A DNA stretch of 64,000 nt from Paenibacillus qinlingensis (GTDB lineage Bacteria; Bacillota; Bacilli; Paenibacillales; NBRC-103111): assembly GCF_013204845.1 (NCBI RefSeq), contig NZ_JABMKY010000002.1, forward strand, positions 310,001-374,000, given 5' to 3'. A program made the position numbers and the translations under genes. Under the pieces are notes generated by a model. That model saw only the letters and a list, made by a program, of their open reading frames with translations. It searched no databases and was not told where the DNA came from. Shown here piece by piece: positions 17,637 to 26,356 of the stretch. Position 1 is the stretch's first letter; each line of letters starts with the position of its first letter.

Positions 17637-18691
17637 GTCGATCCCCGCTTTTTCATCACATTTTCAAGATATTCCTTCCAGACGACGCGATCCTTCTCTT
17701 CGTCCTTCACAATCGCACCCTGAAGTCCAGCTGCGATATCTTCCTCACTGATGCGCCCGCTGCCAAAGCTTCCAGCAAGCGCCATACTGCCGGTCAGAAG
17801 TGAAATCGCTTCTGCTGTCGAGATAACACCGCTCGGTCCTTTCACCTTCTCTTTGCCGTCAAGTGTCATGCCGCTTCTCAGCTCGCGGAAAATCGTCACA
17901 ACCTTCCGCACCGCCTCCTCATCCGGAAGCGTAGCTTTCAGTTCATAGCTGGCTGAGATTTCACTAACCCGCTTGCGAACAATCTCTACTTCCGTCTCGA
18001 TTTCCGAAGGCGACGGCAGCACAATGATGTTAAAACGGCGTTTCAATGCCGCTGACATCTCGTTTACCCCACGGTCACGCGTATTGGCCGTTGCAATGAT
18101 CGAGAAACCTCGGGTTGCGAATAACTCTCTACCTAATTCCGGAATCGAAATGGTTTTCTCCGATAGAATCGAGATTAAGGCATCCTGCACCTCCGATGCG
18201 CAGCGGGAAATCTCTTCGAATCGTGCGATCTGGCCAGTTTCCATCGCGCGGAAAATAGGGCTTTTGATAATCGCCTGATCAGATGGTCCTTGTGCCAGCA
18301 GCATCGCATAATTCCATGAATACCGGATATGCTCCTCGCTTGTACCTGCTGTACCTTGGATGACTTTGCCCGAATCCCCGGTTATTGCAGCGGTCAAATT
18401 CTCCGAAAGCCACGACTTCGCCGTCCCTGGCTCTCCAATTAACATCAAGGCTCGATCAGTTAATAACGTAGCAATTGCCATTTCCACTAATCGTTTATTC
18501 CCGATATATTTGGGTGTGATGGTAATCCCTTTCACTTGTCCGCCTGTTAGAAAAGTAAGCACGGCTTTCGGTGAAAGCTGCCAGCCAGCAGGCTTGGCAT
18601 CCTGATCGAATGCTTTTAATGCCTCTAATTCTTCAACATATAACCTCTCGGAGGGTAATCTTACGACATCTTGCTTTTGATCCATCCCCAT
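17594..18691 (-). CDS. MoxR-type AAA+ ATPase
   Basis: 365 aa. Walker A is GEPGTAKS (residues 86-93). The Walker B region reads ARFEEISRCASEVQDALI, with Glu where MoxR proteins usually have Leu-Asp, so the first acidic residue is shifted or substituted. Sensor 1 is IIATANTRDRG and is followed by ALKRRFN with an arginine pair. MoxR ATPases act as chaperone-like remodellers with VWA partners. Overlaps of 31 nt with the HEAT gene and 43 nt with DUF5682 show tight coupling. The start could also be the second ATG two codons later. Confidence 0.92.
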   Translation of the reverse strand: MGMDQKQDVVRLPSERLYVEELEALKAFDQDAKPAGWQLSPKAVLTFLTGGQVKGITITPKYIGNKRLVEMAIATLLTDRALMLIGEPGTAKSWLSENLTAAITGDSGKVIQGTAGTSEEHIRYSWNYAMLLAQGPSDQAIIKSPIFRAMETGQIARFEEISRCASEVQDALISILSEKTISIPELGRELFATRGFSIIATANTRDRGVNEMSAALKRRFNIIVLPSPSEIETEVEIVRKRVSEISASYELKATLPDEEAVRKVVTIFRELRSGMTLDGKEKVKGPSGVISTAEAISLLTGSMALAGSFGSGRISEEDIAAGLQGAIVKDEEKDRVVWKEYLENVMKKRGSTWRNLYFACSEMNK

Positions 18692-20499
18692 AATCCCTGT
18701 CCCTTCTCTTCATAATTTGAACGATCTTCAGCTGCTGTTTCTAGCTCGATTTCCTGCTTGGCCGCAATGCTATCAGCGATATCCAGCAATTGACTTTTCA
18801 TGCCATGATACGATAAGCCTTCTGCGAATTGTCGCAGTCTTTCCGCATATGGCTTAGGAAGCAGATTAAGCAGCAATAGTTGGATTCGATCCAAGTAGTA
18901 GAACTGCTTGTTTCCGCCTATCTCCAGAAGGTTCATGAGAAGTTTAGGTGCTTCTGGAACGTTCTGCCGGAATAAGATCAGCAAGGCATGTGATGCTTTG
19001 GACTGCATAAAGTTAGCATATTCTTCACACTTCTTAACGAGATAAGCTGTCACTTTCGGGTCTGATTCATGAGCAAATCTACACACCAGCTCTTCCTCAT
19101 CTATTTGGATGAAGAGGTTACTCCATCTAGGATCCCATTGCGAAAGTTCAGAAGAATCTACAGTGTCGTTGGCATATAATTGTGCATGCAAAGTTGGCGT
19201 TACCTCGTACAGCACTCGAAGTAAATCCTTGGCTGCTGTTGATTTGTGGTCTTTGAGCACTTGGCTATAACGATCATATACTTCCGCAGGAGAGTGTATT
19301 CGCAACGCCGCTCGAAAACTGTAAGCAATGAATTTGCGGTTGTAAGCCTCGTGCAAGGATACTGCGAAATGATTCGCCTCTAGCAAATCCAATTCCAATA
19401 ACAAATTTGCTGCTGCCTCCTGCAGAGCTTCCGTTTCTGGAACAATAAAGCTCGGTGATGACAGCATAAGCTCGACTAAACTAGCGACTTCAGGCACTCT
19501 CTTACCATGTAAACTGCGGATGTCGGCCATCAATTGTTGTGTAGATTGGGCGACATCAGCACGATTGTTAATGTGGTTAATCATCGTAGTGGCATGCGCA
19601 ATAATGTTTTGCGTCAGCTCATTTGCCTTACACAATTGGATCGGCTCAATGGCGATATCCTGATCCTTGGAGTTGAGCGCTTGATATAGGCGGGCAATCG
19701 CTTCCTCTGTTCCAAGACGAGACAAGGCGAAAAGTGCGGCTCTACGGATCTCCTTTTTCTTATCATCGGCCTGTTCCAAAATGAAAGCTTCTTGCTCTGG
19801 GAAGTCACTCAGAAGCTCTATGGCCATAGAGCGGACTTCTGTCGATCCATCTTTTGCAGCTTGTAGAAGCAATCCTAAGTCTGACTCAGGTTGCAGACGA
19901 TGAAGGAGCTCCAGCCTTCGAGCGTCCCCTTTGCCACCGTCCAACTTGAATTGCTGCTTCAGAGCAGGAAGCGCTGCCAAGCCAAGAGCTGGTATTACCT
20001 TATTTTGAAGAAAATCAGGAATTTCCGCATAGCTGTCTTCTAATGCAGCCACGGCTGCTGGAATAACGCGAAGATCATGATACAACAATTCTTCATACCC
20101 AATACGCAGCTGCTCCATACGGCCTTGCCCCTTTTGCGTCAACGCCTCAATCAGCGGATAGACTTTGCGGTACGGATTCGTTGTGGGAGGTGTACCTGCT
20201 GTATGAACTGCCAATACTGGCGTGAGCTCATCTTGGGTCTCCGTCTTCCCTTGTGTATACAGGACCGAGTTCAGTAGTGTTCCCAGTTCCAACAACTTCT
20301 CGGCTGAATGGCTTATTCCCGGTTCTAGGACTTGATTAACGGACTGTGCAATTCGCTTAAAAACCGGTGCTGATTCGCCAAGCTTGTTTAATTGTGGCAG
20401 CATTTTCTGCAAACGTATATCGCCCGTCGCCATTCCGCTCCCAGCGATAAATAAACGCCGTATTTCCTGCTGGAGCTCAAACAATATGTCTATACTCAT
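18661..20499 (-). CDS. HEAT-repeat-like helical protein (612 aa)
   Basis: No catalytic motif. Repeated paired helices are visible, most clearly around residues 190-290 (AAKDGSTEVRSMAIELLSDF, then ADDKKKEIRRAALFALSRLG, then TEEAIARLYQALNSKDQDIA), typical of HEAT or PBS-lyase-like scaffolds. It is the second gene of the operon, after SWIM (24-nt gap) and overlapping the MoxR start. The ribosome site is AGGAG, 8 nt from ATG. Likely an adaptor or scaffold for the ATPase/VWA pair; this is inference from architecture. Confidence 0.8.
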   Translation of the reverse strand: MSIDILFELQQEIRRLFIAGSGMATGDIRLQKMLPQLNKLGESAPVFKRIAQSVNQVLEPGISHSAEKLLELGTLLNSVLYTQGKTETQDELTPVLAVHTAGTPPTTNPYRKVYPLIEALTQKGQGRMEQLRIGYEELLYHDLRVIPAAVAALEDSYAEIPDFLQNKVIPALGLAALPALKQQFKLDGGKGDARRLELLHRLQPESDLGLLLQAAKDGSTEVRSMAIELLSDFPEQEAFILEQADDKKKEIRRAALFALSRLGTEEAIARLYQALNSKDQDIAIEPIQLCKANELTQNIIAHATTMINHINNRADVAQSTQQLMADIRSLHGKRVPEVASLVELMLSSPSFIVPETEALQEAAANLLLELDLLEANHFAVSLHEAYNRKFIAYSFRAALRIHSPAEVYDRYSQVLKDHKSTAAKDLLRVLYEVTPTLHAQLYANDTVDSSELSQWDPRWSNLFIQIDEEELVCRFAHESDPKVTAYLVKKCEEYANFMQSKASHALLILFRQNVPEAPKLLMNLLEIGGNKQFYYLDRIQLLLLNLLPKPYAERLRQFAEGLSYHGMKSQLLDIADSIAAKQEIELETAAEDRSNYEEKGQGLWGWIKSKMS

Positions 20500-20523
20500 G
20501 GAATCGTCTCCTATTTCTATTCA

Positions 20524-21960
20524 TCAAAACAGCAGGCGAATGATTTCATTGGCAGCAATAATACTAAGCGGCTGTGCTTCGAGCCGATTAGTCGCCCAAT
20601 TGTGTTCAAACATGACAAGCATTGCCTGATTCTCAAAGTGCTGCCTCCCTAACATAGCAATTAAAGAGGTTGTTGGCTCATTCAGATACGGAATGTCGGC
20701 TAGGGGAATTTGCTTACCCTGTACATCTATTAATACGTAGCTCGTTTCTGTCTTTTTTATTCCTGCATAATAAAGCAATACAACTGGATGCTTATCGGAA
20801 AGTGGGTTTTTAATGAGATTTTTCACTTGTTTAATGACATCTGTGTATGATTTTGAAGCTCCTTGTTGGATATGCTGATAATCATGCGGTCCCGCATCGC
20901 GGTAAGTCGCTTCTTCAAATCGCACCCTTGTGTTTAGTTCACCAGGGTAAACTGCAAGTTCTTTCGCATGTACTACGTGAAAAATAGAGTCTTCTTCACG
21001 TATATATTTGGCGGCTCGAAAAGGTCTGTACGTTCGGGTTAAGTGAATTTGGCCACTTTGAAGATCAGCCCAATATCCCTCATCAATGAACTCCCCCCTA
21101 GCAGGGTCCGAGTAAGATCGGAACGATAACTGCAAGAGCTCAATATCGTAACGCACACGGGAAAGTTCTCTAAGCTCGGCGATTTGCCAGGCATGTCCGA
21201 TCCATTCTTCCAACGTTGATTCTGCATCGATAGGCAGATCCGGATTTTCTAATCTGTTGGTCAGGTACTCTTTACTTTTCTTAAGCAACGTATGTAAAGT
21301 AGTCAGCTGTTCTATGCTAACAGGATACACTTTCTCTCGTTCTAGCTCACTTCTGAATATCAATATGAACTCTCTTAGTGCTGATTGGATACCTGGGATG
21401 AAGTAGTTACCTAATTGTTTCGCTTGCTCATCAGCCGTTTGAAGCGCTTTTTTATCCAAGCTGCCAAGCCCAGAAGTAACTAGTTGAAAAATCAATTTCT
21501 CCGCTATATGGATTCCCTCTAGCTGAGCTGTTATTTTTTTGATTAGTGCCGACTTGTTCGGTTTACGCTTTGGAGCAGGTGAATCTGTCGTGGTAGCTTC
21601 CTTCTGCTTCTCTTCTCGTTTTTCAGCTTTTGTTCTCTTGTCAGCAATATCTTGAGGAATAGGGGCAATCGCAAATGGCTTACCTGAAGTGAAAGCATAC
21701 ATCAATCCGAGATTGTGCTTGCAAGGGAATTGGCGGCTTGGACATGTGCACCGGAAGACCGGAATGCCTTCTTTTATAACATCGACTGAACATTGATAGG
21801 GATCCTTGCCGCTTCCCTTGCACTCCCCAAAAATAATCGTTCCATCTTCTGACTGACAGAGCTGCGGAAAGCTGTTCTTCTTCACCAAATCTTTGCCATT
21901 CTTGATCGCACTGCTATTGAGTGCCAGGCTGTCCACATAAGCTTCCGTTAAATGGTTCAT
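20524..21960 (-). CDS. SWIM zinc-finger domain protein (478 aa)
   Basis: First gene of the operon, with GAGGAG before ATG 21960. The SWIM finger is VFRCTCPSRQFPCKHNLGL (Cys71, Cys73, Cys80, His82; CxCx6CxH), preceded by two further Cys residues in a sheet (GECKGSGKDPYQC). A lysine-rich linker (about 105-135) follows, then a helical and beta-rich C-terminal half without a recognised domain. SWIM domains bind DNA or protein. This family is repeatedly found next to MoxR and VWA genes; its function is not established. Confidence 0.9.
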   Translation of the reverse strand: MNHLTEAYVDSLALNSSAIKNGKDLVKKNSFPQLCQSEDGTIIFGECKGSGKDPYQCSVDVIKEGIPVFRCTCPSRQFPCKHNLGLMYAFTSGKPFAIAPIPQDIADKRTKAEKREEKQKEATTTDSPAPKRKPNKSALIKKITAQLEGIHIAEKLIFQLVTSGLGSLDKKALQTADEQAKQLGNYFIPGIQSALREFILIFRSELEREKVYPVSIEQLTTLHTLLKKSKEYLTNRLENPDLPIDAESTLEEWIGHAWQIAELRELSRVRYDIELLQLSFRSYSDPARGEFIDEGYWADLQSGQIHLTRTYRPFRAAKYIREEDSIFHVVHAKELAVYPGELNTRVRFEEATYRDAGPHDYQHIQQGASKSYTDVIKQVKNLIKNPLSDKHPVVLLYYAGIKKTETSYVLIDVQGKQIPLADIPYLNEPTTSLIAMLGRQHFENQAMLVMFEHNWATNRLEAQPLSIIAANEIIRLLF

Positions 21961-22055
21961 CTTGTTCTCCTCTTAACTTGGTCATACAACCTTTTTCCAC
22001 ACAATTCCTTAATTTCCTTTCTCATGGATAAACTTTGCCATAATGCATGTGTATG

Positions 22056-22081
22056 TAAAAAACCTGAGACATAGTCTCAGG
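22056..22081 (-). terminator. Terminator downstream of the 176-aa membrane protein gene
   Basis: Stem CCTGAGAC/GTCTCAGG (22063-22081) with a three-base loop, followed on the minus strand by six T. It ends the gene that stops at 22111 and insulates the SWIM operon. Confidence 0.85.
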
Positions 22082-22110
22082 CTCCATTTTCTGATTCTTT
22101 TATCAATACA

Positions 22111-22641
22111 CTACACAGACATAAATCGGATCAACCCTAATATTGCGAAACCGAATAACACAGTACCAGCACCAATCCCCGTTATTGCACTATTCGCCAC
22201 TTGGAGTTTAGGAGCAACACGTATAGCAATAATCGAAACGGCTACCATTAACGCGGCAAGTATCCATAAGCTTGGATCATCAAATACACTTTTCAAGCTA
22301 ATGAAATGAATGCCTACAATGAATGCGATCCAAGGGGCGACATAGGCTTTACGTTTTTTCCGGATCAGTACAACCGCACCTGCACCACCCAGAATAAATT
22401 CAGCGTAAAAAGAAATGAGATAATTTCGGAAGGCGGATGATTCCGCTAATGCCGAGGGTTCCTCCCAGTTCTTAATGCTTAAATAAACACCAATTAAACA
22501 AATGATAAGAGCAATCCCAGAAGCGATGCCAAGATACAATCGCCAACTAGATCTCGGATTTTCTTGCGCCCAACCGAACCAGACAAAGCTGAACATACCG
22601 AATACAGAAGCATACATGGCATAATCCCTCACGTATTCCAC
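22111..22641 (-). CDS. Small integral membrane protein of unknown function (176 aa)
   Basis: The start is set at GTG 22641, which has GGAGG 7 nt upstream; an ATG frame 18 codons longer adds only a basic stretch without a ribosome site. About five hydrophobic segments are visible: YASVFGMFSFVWFGW, YLGIASGIALIICLIGVYL, LISFYAEFILGGAGAVVLI, PWIAFIVGIHFISL, and a C-terminal pair ILAALMVAVSIIAIRV and GIGAGTVLFGFAILGLI. No family was recognised with certainty. It stands between the hydroxyacid dehydrogenase gene and the SWIM operon, ending in its own terminator. Confidence 0.75.
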   Translation of the reverse strand: MEYVRDYAMYASVFGMFSFVWFGWAQENPRSSWRLYLGIASGIALIICLIGVYLSIKNWEEPSALAESSAFRNYLISFYAEFILGGAGAVVLIRKKRKAYVAPWIAFIVGIHFISLKSVFDDPSLWILAALMVAVSIIAIRVAPKLQVANSAITGIGAGTVLFGFAILGLIRFMSV

Positions 22642-22711
22642 TTTCACACCTCCTCGTTTCCTAGTTCTTGAGCTCCTCTTCTTCTCTGCCCTCAATAGTT
22701 AATGTGATTAA

Positions 22712-23668
22712 TTAATTCAACCGTCGAACCGGTGCTCCTGATAAATAAGCTTCAATATCTTCTACCACTTGTTTGTAAAAGGCTTCATAATTCGCTTTGG
22801 CTACATAGCCGATATGTGGTGTCGCGAGCAAATTCGGAAGTGACCGATAGATATCATCCTTGGGCAAAGGTTCCACTTCGAACACATCCACTGCCGCTCC
22901 GGCGATCCATCCGCCTTGCAAAGCTTCCGCAAGTGCAGCTTGATCCACGATAGGCGCTCTTGAAGTATTGATTAGAAAGGCTGATTGCTTCATTCGCTTA
23001 AGGTCTTCCGCACGAATCAGCCCGCGTGTACGATCGCTTAAAACAAGATGAATAGACACAAAATCACTGTTCGCCATTAGCTCTTCTTTGGAATGTGCAA
23101 GTCGTACGCCAACTTCATCAGCTCGCTCTTGCGTTAAATTCTGACTCCAAGCTATTACATCCATACCAAATGCATGACCGAATTTGGCAATTTTCGTACC
23201 CAAATTACCAAGTCCAATGACCCCAAGCGTCTTGCCGTAAAGATCCGCGCCAACCGTACTTTGCCAGTGTCCACTACGAACTGCATTGTGTTCCGTGACA
23301 ATGTTACGAGCAAGTCCTAATAACAGCGCCCACGTAAGTTCGGCTGTTGCATTGCCAGCCCCTCCCGTGCCGCACACGATTATGCCTTGCGACGCAGCGG
23401 CGGTCATATCGACAGAAGCGTTGCGCATGCCTGTTGTTATAAGCAACTTCAGCTTAGGAAGCTTAGCAAGCAATTCCGCGCGGAAAGGTGTCCTTTCACG
23501 CATTATGACGACAATTTCGCAGTCTGCGATCTGTTCGACCAGCTCATCAACAGAGTCGATATGCCGATCGATACGCTTGACCTCCACCTTATCCAAAATC
23601 TGCGACCAATCCGCAGCAGTCAACGCTACTTGCTGATAATCATCTAAAATTGCACAGCGTAGTTTCAT
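22712..23668 (-). CDS. D-isomer-specific 2-hydroxyacid dehydrogenase family protein
   Basis: 318 aa NAD-dependent dehydrogenase of the PGDH/formate dehydrogenase superfamily. The Rossmann motif is GVIGLGNLGTKIAKFG. The catalytic triad is visible as Arg in INTSRAPIVDQ, Glu in DVFEVEPLP and His in ATPHIGYV. It lacks the C-terminal ACT domain of SerA, so it probably reduces another 2-keto acid. The upstream neighbour is a GH43 gene 21 nt away on the same strand, which suggests cotranscription. Confidence 0.92.
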   Translation of the reverse strand: MKLRCAILDDYQQVALTAADWSQILDKVEVKRIDRHIDSVDELVEQIADCEIVVIMRERTPFRAELLAKLPKLKLLITTGMRNASVDMTAAASQGIIVCGTGGAGNATAELTWALLLGLARNIVTEHNAVRSGHWQSTVGADLYGKTLGVIGLGNLGTKIAKFGHAFGMDVIAWSQNLTQERADEVGVRLAHSKEELMANSDFVSIHLVLSDRTRGLIRAEDLKRMKQSAFLINTSRAPIVDQAALAEALQGGWIAGAAVDVFEVEPLPKDDIYRSLPNLLATPHIGYVAKANYEAFYKQVVEDIEAYLSGAPVRRLN

Positions 23669-23689
23669 AATAACGGTATCTCCTTCGTT

Positions 23690-24673
23690 TTAATCGATTT
23701 GGCGAGCTACTTTGAAGTTATCTCCTCTATCTTCCATTTCAAACAATTTGCATCTCGATTGAGGCATTCGAAAAGGTTGATGCAGGATTAGCAGCCAGGT
23801 TCCTTCGAATGTCTGGAACATCATACCATGACCACTGTCATCTTTCACAAGAGGAGGAAGTTGTTCCCATGGTCCTTCCAATTGACCGGTCATTGAGCGA
23901 GCGATGGTCTGTACATAACTACCCGCTTGATAACTGGACCAAAGCATCATCAACTGACCACCTGAAGTTCGGTACAATTGGCAGCCGTCCGTTACATAAA
24001 CACGAATGTCACCTTCGGGAAGCGCCTCTTCGTTTTCCCAAAGCGCTTCCGACCCATTGAACAAATGAATCGGTTCACCAACCGCTCCGGATAAATCTTC
24101 CTTCAAACGTACAGCTTCGATCGTACCATCAATGGTTTGAATCCACTCATGACAGTATACCATCCAAGGTAGTCCCTTTTCGTCCACATAAAATGTTCCG
24201 TCAAGTGTCATCATTGTTTCTGGAAGAACATGGGACTCTTCATTCAGCAGTCGAAACGGTCCTTCCAATGAATCGCTAACGGCAATAACTGATCCTCTCC
24301 AATGTTTGGCGAAACCCTGAATCGGCTCCCCTTCTAATGGTCTGTCATTATTATGTAAGGTGACGAACAGATAGAATCGCCCCTTATACACATGCACTTC
24401 TGGTGCCCAAGCGCCATGCTGCGGATGAGCCCATCCTCCCTCAGGAACAGTGAATACGATGTAGGGTCCTTCCCATTCCCTTAAATTCGTACTTTTATAT
24501 GTGAGGACACCGTAGCTTTCCATCCTGTGTAACCTTGGTGACCCTCCTGTGTACAAATAATAAAGACCATTCAGGCTATCTGCAAAAATGAAGGGGTCAT
24601 GCGCAGGAATCTCCGACAGTTGGAGTCCTTTTTGCGGATTGTTTACATCACAAGCTGAATTGTATACAGGCAT
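23690..24673 (-). CDS. GH43 family glycoside hydrolase
   Basis: 327 aa single-domain propeller without signal peptide, so probably cytoplasmic. GH43 pattern: the first acid in PAHDPFIFAD, the second-blade motif GAWAPEVHVYKGRFYLFVTL, and LDGTFYVDEKGLPWMVYCHE, which carries the pKa-modulating Asp. The proton-donor Glu region is less certain. The family mostly acts on arabinans, xylosides or related sugars. It precedes the hydroxyacid dehydrogenase. Substrate not inferable. Confidence 0.85.
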   Translation of the reverse strand: MPVYNSACDVNNPQKGLQLSEIPAHDPFIFADSLNGLYYLYTGGSPRLHRMESYGVLTYKSTNLREWEGPYIVFTVPEGGWAHPQHGAWAPEVHVYKGRFYLFVTLHNNDRPLEGEPIQGFAKHWRGSVIAVSDSLEGPFRLLNEESHVLPETMMTLDGTFYVDEKGLPWMVYCHEWIQTIDGTIEAVRLKEDLSGAVGEPIHLFNGSEALWENEEALPEGDIRVYVTDGCQLYRTSGGQLMMLWSSYQAGSYVQTIARSMTGQLEGPWEQLPPLVKDDSGHGMMFQTFEGTWLLILHQPFRMPQSRCKLFEMEDRGDNFKVARQID

Positions 24674-24720
24674 TATGAAATCAACTCCTTAATAAGGTGT
24701 GATCAAAACGGACTGTAATT

Positions 24721-25236
24721 CTACTCTTTTTTTGCCAAATCGATTATAGATTGAATGAAAGGTGCTTTCATCTGTGTATATGTCGCTCTATCTTCTACAT
24801 ATAAGGAAGCGAGGTGCTTTTTGAGCTCGGCATATGCTGCTGCTTGCTCAGGATGGCTTCTAAGATAGTTCCTGAAGAGCAGGTTATGGCTCCATTCATC
24901 ACTACTCTGTTCATAAACATGAAGGTGATGTGTGCCCTTCTTCCGCGCACCCTTGCGAAAAAACCTGCGATTGGGAAAATCTAATTTAGGAACATATTCA
25001 TAGCCAAGCGTTTTTAGTGGTTCAATAAATAAGTCGGCTTCATCCAGACTATTCACACTAACAGCAATATCTAAGATGGGTTTGGCAGGCATCCCAACGA
25101 TCGAGGTGCTTCCGATATGCTCGATTTGATGGACATTGTTCGCTAAAACTTGAGATATCTTCTTTTTTTCACTCTCGAACTCTTCAATCCAAGCTGAATT
25201 ATAGGCTTCGATGACAACTTCTTGTACCACATGCAT
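24721..25236 (-). CDS. GrpB family protein (nucleotidyltransferase-like, UPF0157)
   Basis: 171 aa, normal for the family. Motif pattern: EFESEKKKISQVL, then IEHIGSTSIVGMPAKPILDI, which is the nucleotidyltransferase-like GST...D signature, followed by HLHVYEQSSDEW and LLFRNYLRSHPEQAAAYAEL. The biochemical function of bacterial GrpB proteins is poorly defined. The gene precedes GH43 on the same strand, 47 nt away. Confidence 0.92.
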   Translation of the reverse strand: MHVVQEVVIEAYNSAWIEEFESEKKKISQVLANNVHQIEHIGSTSIVGMPAKPILDIAVSVNSLDEADLFIEPLKTLGYEYVPKLDFPNRRFFRKGARKKGTHHLHVYEQSSDEWSHNLLFRNYLRSHPEQAAAYAELKKHLASLYVEDRATYTQMKAPFIQSIIDLAKKE

Positions 25237-25272
25237 CCCCCTTTCATTTCGGAGAAAAAGACTTCGTTTAGA

Positions 25273-26067
25273 TTATAAAACTTGAAAAATCGGTTTTTCT
25301 TTCACATAATGAACAGGAATCTCGCTGTACATGCTTCTAAGTTTATTTGCCAGGATTTCCATACCCGGTTCTTCACTCTCTGCATGACCTAATACGATTA
25401 ATGCCTTATGTCTACCTTGATGGACAGCATCCCTAACGTACTCAGGCGTTTCCCATTCAGGACCTTCCCCATACATAATAAGATCCAATTGCTCTCTCTC
25501 AAACAGCGGAAGCGCATTATGACCACCACCACGATATCCTGCGAGCAAGCCGATCTTCGAACACGCCATTTCACGATTGCCATGTGCTCTTACGAAAGTA
25601 ATTCCAAGGCGTTTCTTCACATGCTCTGCAATATTGCTTACAGTTTCTATAGGTATTTGCAAGATGGAGTACGCTGCATGATGCTCTTGTACGTAAGACA
25701 TCCAATCGAGTTTCTGAATCAAGCCTTCCATGATACCATCTGGTGTATAGCGATGCAAGTAATCGTGGAACCGGAATAACGCGATTCCTGATGTTTCTAA
25801 GAGCCTTCGCTTTTCCTCATAGACAGGATCGTTTTTCAGTATGGCCGTATCATCATGATGCGAAAAAAAGGGTCCTTCGTGAGCAATAATAAGATTCGCT
25901 CCCCGCCTAATTGCTTGCTCAATCACAAATTGCGTCGGCATGAAAGCGATCATAATGCCGGTCACCTCGGTATCTGGTTGGCCGAACTTCAGTGTATCGA
26001 CTGTGTTCTCGAGCCTCGCGACCGGGGATATTAAACCATCGATAACGGTTTGTATGTTTATTCCCAT
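25273..26067 (-). CDS. Nif3-like dinuclear metal-centre protein
   Basis: 264 aa. Metal-binding pattern of the Nif3/NIF3-like 1 family: LIIAHEGPFFSHHD near residue 80, FHDYLHRYTPDG, and the C-terminal IVLGHAESEEPGME, with the glycine-rich GLLAGYRGGGHNALP between. These proteins form toroidal hexamers with a dinuclear metal site. Enzymatic role is unclear in most bacteria. Followed by GrpB on the same strand. Confidence 0.88.
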   Translation of the reverse strand: MGINIQTVIDGLISPVARLENTVDTLKFGQPDTEVTGIMIAFMPTQFVIEQAIRRGANLIIAHEGPFFSHHDDTAILKNDPVYEEKRRLLETSGIALFRFHDYLHRYTPDGIMEGLIQKLDWMSYVQEHHAAYSILQIPIETVSNIAEHVKKRLGITFVRAHGNREMACSKIGLLAGYRGGGHNALPLFEREQLDLIMYGEGPEWETPEYVRDAVHQGRHKALIVLGHAESEEPGMEILANKLRSMYSEIPVHYVKEKPIFQVL

Positions 26068-26356
26068 TGTTTGTCCCTCTAATCATTCATGTATTTGCAG
26101 CTTCCAACCATAAGTATAATCAGGATACTTCCGTGCTTACCTCTGACAAAAAAGCTGCCATATAAATCGTTGTTTTCATACAATCACCGTAGTTTGAATG
26201 ATTTCCTTATCATGGGATTAGTTAACTATTCGTGATCTTATAAATATTTCCTTTGTCATCAGCCCCCTTAAATCTGCAATTGAACAAGAATACTATACAG
26301 ACGTGAATGCCACCTCCCCACCAAGCCTGATTACAATTCAAAGGAGGAAACAAGTA

